NCBI GenBank assembly: GCA_001896885.1
Contig: MKRJ01000013.1
Location: forward strand, 62,001-126,000
From: Rhizobiales bacterium 65-79
GTDB taxonomy: Bacteria > Pseudomonadota > Alphaproteobacteria > Rhizobiales > Rhizobiaceae
Direction of reading: 5' to 3'
Length of the DNA stretch: 64,000 bases
Of the stretch, positions 63,530-64,000 are shown one piece after another. The position numbers and the translations under genes are program-made. The notes below the pieces were generated by a model. It was given only the letters and a program-made list of their open reading frames with translations. It was not told where the DNA came from and ran no database searches. The number at the start of each line of letters is the position of its first letter. The stretch's first letter is position 1.

Positions 63530-64000
63530 ATGATCCGGAACCCCATCCTGCCCGGCTTCAATCCAGACCCGTCGATCTGCCGGGTCGGGCGGGACTACTA
63601 TATCGCCACCTCGACCTTCGAATGGTATCCCGGCGTCCAGATCCACCATTCGACCGATCTCGCCAACTGGCGGCTCGTTTCCCGTCCCCTCGAGCGGGCC
63701 GGCCTGCTCGACATGCGCGGCAATCCGGATTCCTGCGGCATCTGGGCGCCGTGCCTATCCTATGCCGACGGACTCTTCTGGCTCGTCTACACCGACGTCA
63801 AGCGCTATGACGGCAACTTCAAGGACGCGCACAACTACATCACCACCGCGCCTGCGGTGACCGGCCCCTGGTCGGACCGCGTCTACGTCAATTCGAGCGG
63901 CTTCGACCCGTCCCTCTTCCACGACGAGGACGGGAAGAAGTGGTTCCTCAACATGCTCTGGAACCATGTCTCGAACGGTGTCGGCGGCCATCCGAAGCAT
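63530..64000 (+). CDS. Glycoside hydrolase family 43 (beta-xylosidase/arabinosidase-like), 5' part
   Basis: Five-bladed beta-propeller glycosidase; the first 157 residues are in view and the rest lies past the right edge. The general-base Asp is in [17 protein letters not shown], and [20 protein letters not shown] and [20 protein letters not shown] are typical GH43 blocks, the latter with the pKa-modulating Asp. The start fits the XynB subgroup that cleaves xylo-oligosaccharides. No signal peptide is seen, so it acts in the cytoplasm on imported oligosaccharides, which agrees with the ABC importer upstream. ATG at 63530 follows AGAAAGG. Confidence 0.88.
   Translation, partial: MIRNPILPGFNPDPSICRVGRDYYIATSTFEWYPGVQIHHSTDLANWRLVSRPLERAGLLDMRGNPDSCGIWAPCLSYADGLFWLVYTDVKRYDGNFKDAHNYITTAPAVTGPWSDRVYVNSSGFDPSLFHDEDGKKWFLNMLWNHVSNGVGGHPKH

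Overview
The window is dense, GC-rich bacterial chromosome from an alphaproteobacterium of the order Hyphomicrobiales (Rhizobiales), most likely near Mesorhizobium/Phyllobacteriaceae. This is inferred from the gene set (ornithine-lipid gene olsB, long-form hpf, ptsN, rpoN, lptCAB, DUF1150 beside hsp20, sppA-ihfB-lapA order, many ABC importers) and from abundant GC-rich palindromic repeats between genes. No rRNA, tRNA, CRISPR array, prophage or transposase gene was seen.

Layout. 1-1740: end of a polar amino-acid ABC importer. 1862-13244: mostly housekeeping genes on the minus strand (olsB, a hybrid histidine kinase, an AcuI-like reductase, lspA, two RNA methyltransferases, ornithine cyclodeaminase, lapA, ihfB, sppA), with a small plus-strand island of a WYL regulator and a VOC protein. 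13503-15670: lptC-lptA-lptB. 15874-20513: a complete branched-chain amino-acid-type (liv) ABC importer. 20558-26014: an RND efflux pump and a nucleoside hydrolase. 26037-26878: a heat-shock unit (RpoH-like promoter, ROSE-like RNA thermometer, hsp20, DUF1150). 26959-29930: ptsN, hpf and rpoN on the minus strand. In relatives these normally follow lptB, so the arrangement suggests an inversion of about 14 kb.

30173-43654 is the most distinctive region. It holds nicotinamidase, then a FAD subunit, a fused [2Fe-2S]/molybdopterin hydroxylase, a 6-hydroxynicotinate-reductase-like Fe-S protein, a UPF0280 protein, a DUF1185 protein and a MarR regulator, followed by hydantoinase/oxoprolinase-type hyuB and hyuA. 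It looks like a catabolic locus for a nitrogen heterocycle. Two toxin-antitoxin modules have entered it, one of them between hyuB and hyuA. A palindromic repeat lies in frame inside the molybdenum hydroxylase gene, and another encodes the C-terminal tail of the UPF0280 protein.

43826-52287: ferredoxin-NADP reductase, a LuxR-type response regulator, and a FIST-domain sensor with hybrid histidine kinase (NosP/NahK-like), divergent from a form II CO-dehydrogenase-like operon (coxS-coxL-coxM). 52677-54089: 6-phosphogluconate dehydrogenase. 54208-64000: a sugar catabolic locus with a LacI regulator and two matching operators, a CUT1 sugar ABC importer, a sugar isomerase-like TIM barrel, a Gfo/Idh/MocA dehydrogenase, an aldo/keto reductase and the start of a GH43 glycosidase, consistent with uptake and breakdown of a plant-derived xyloside or arabinoside.
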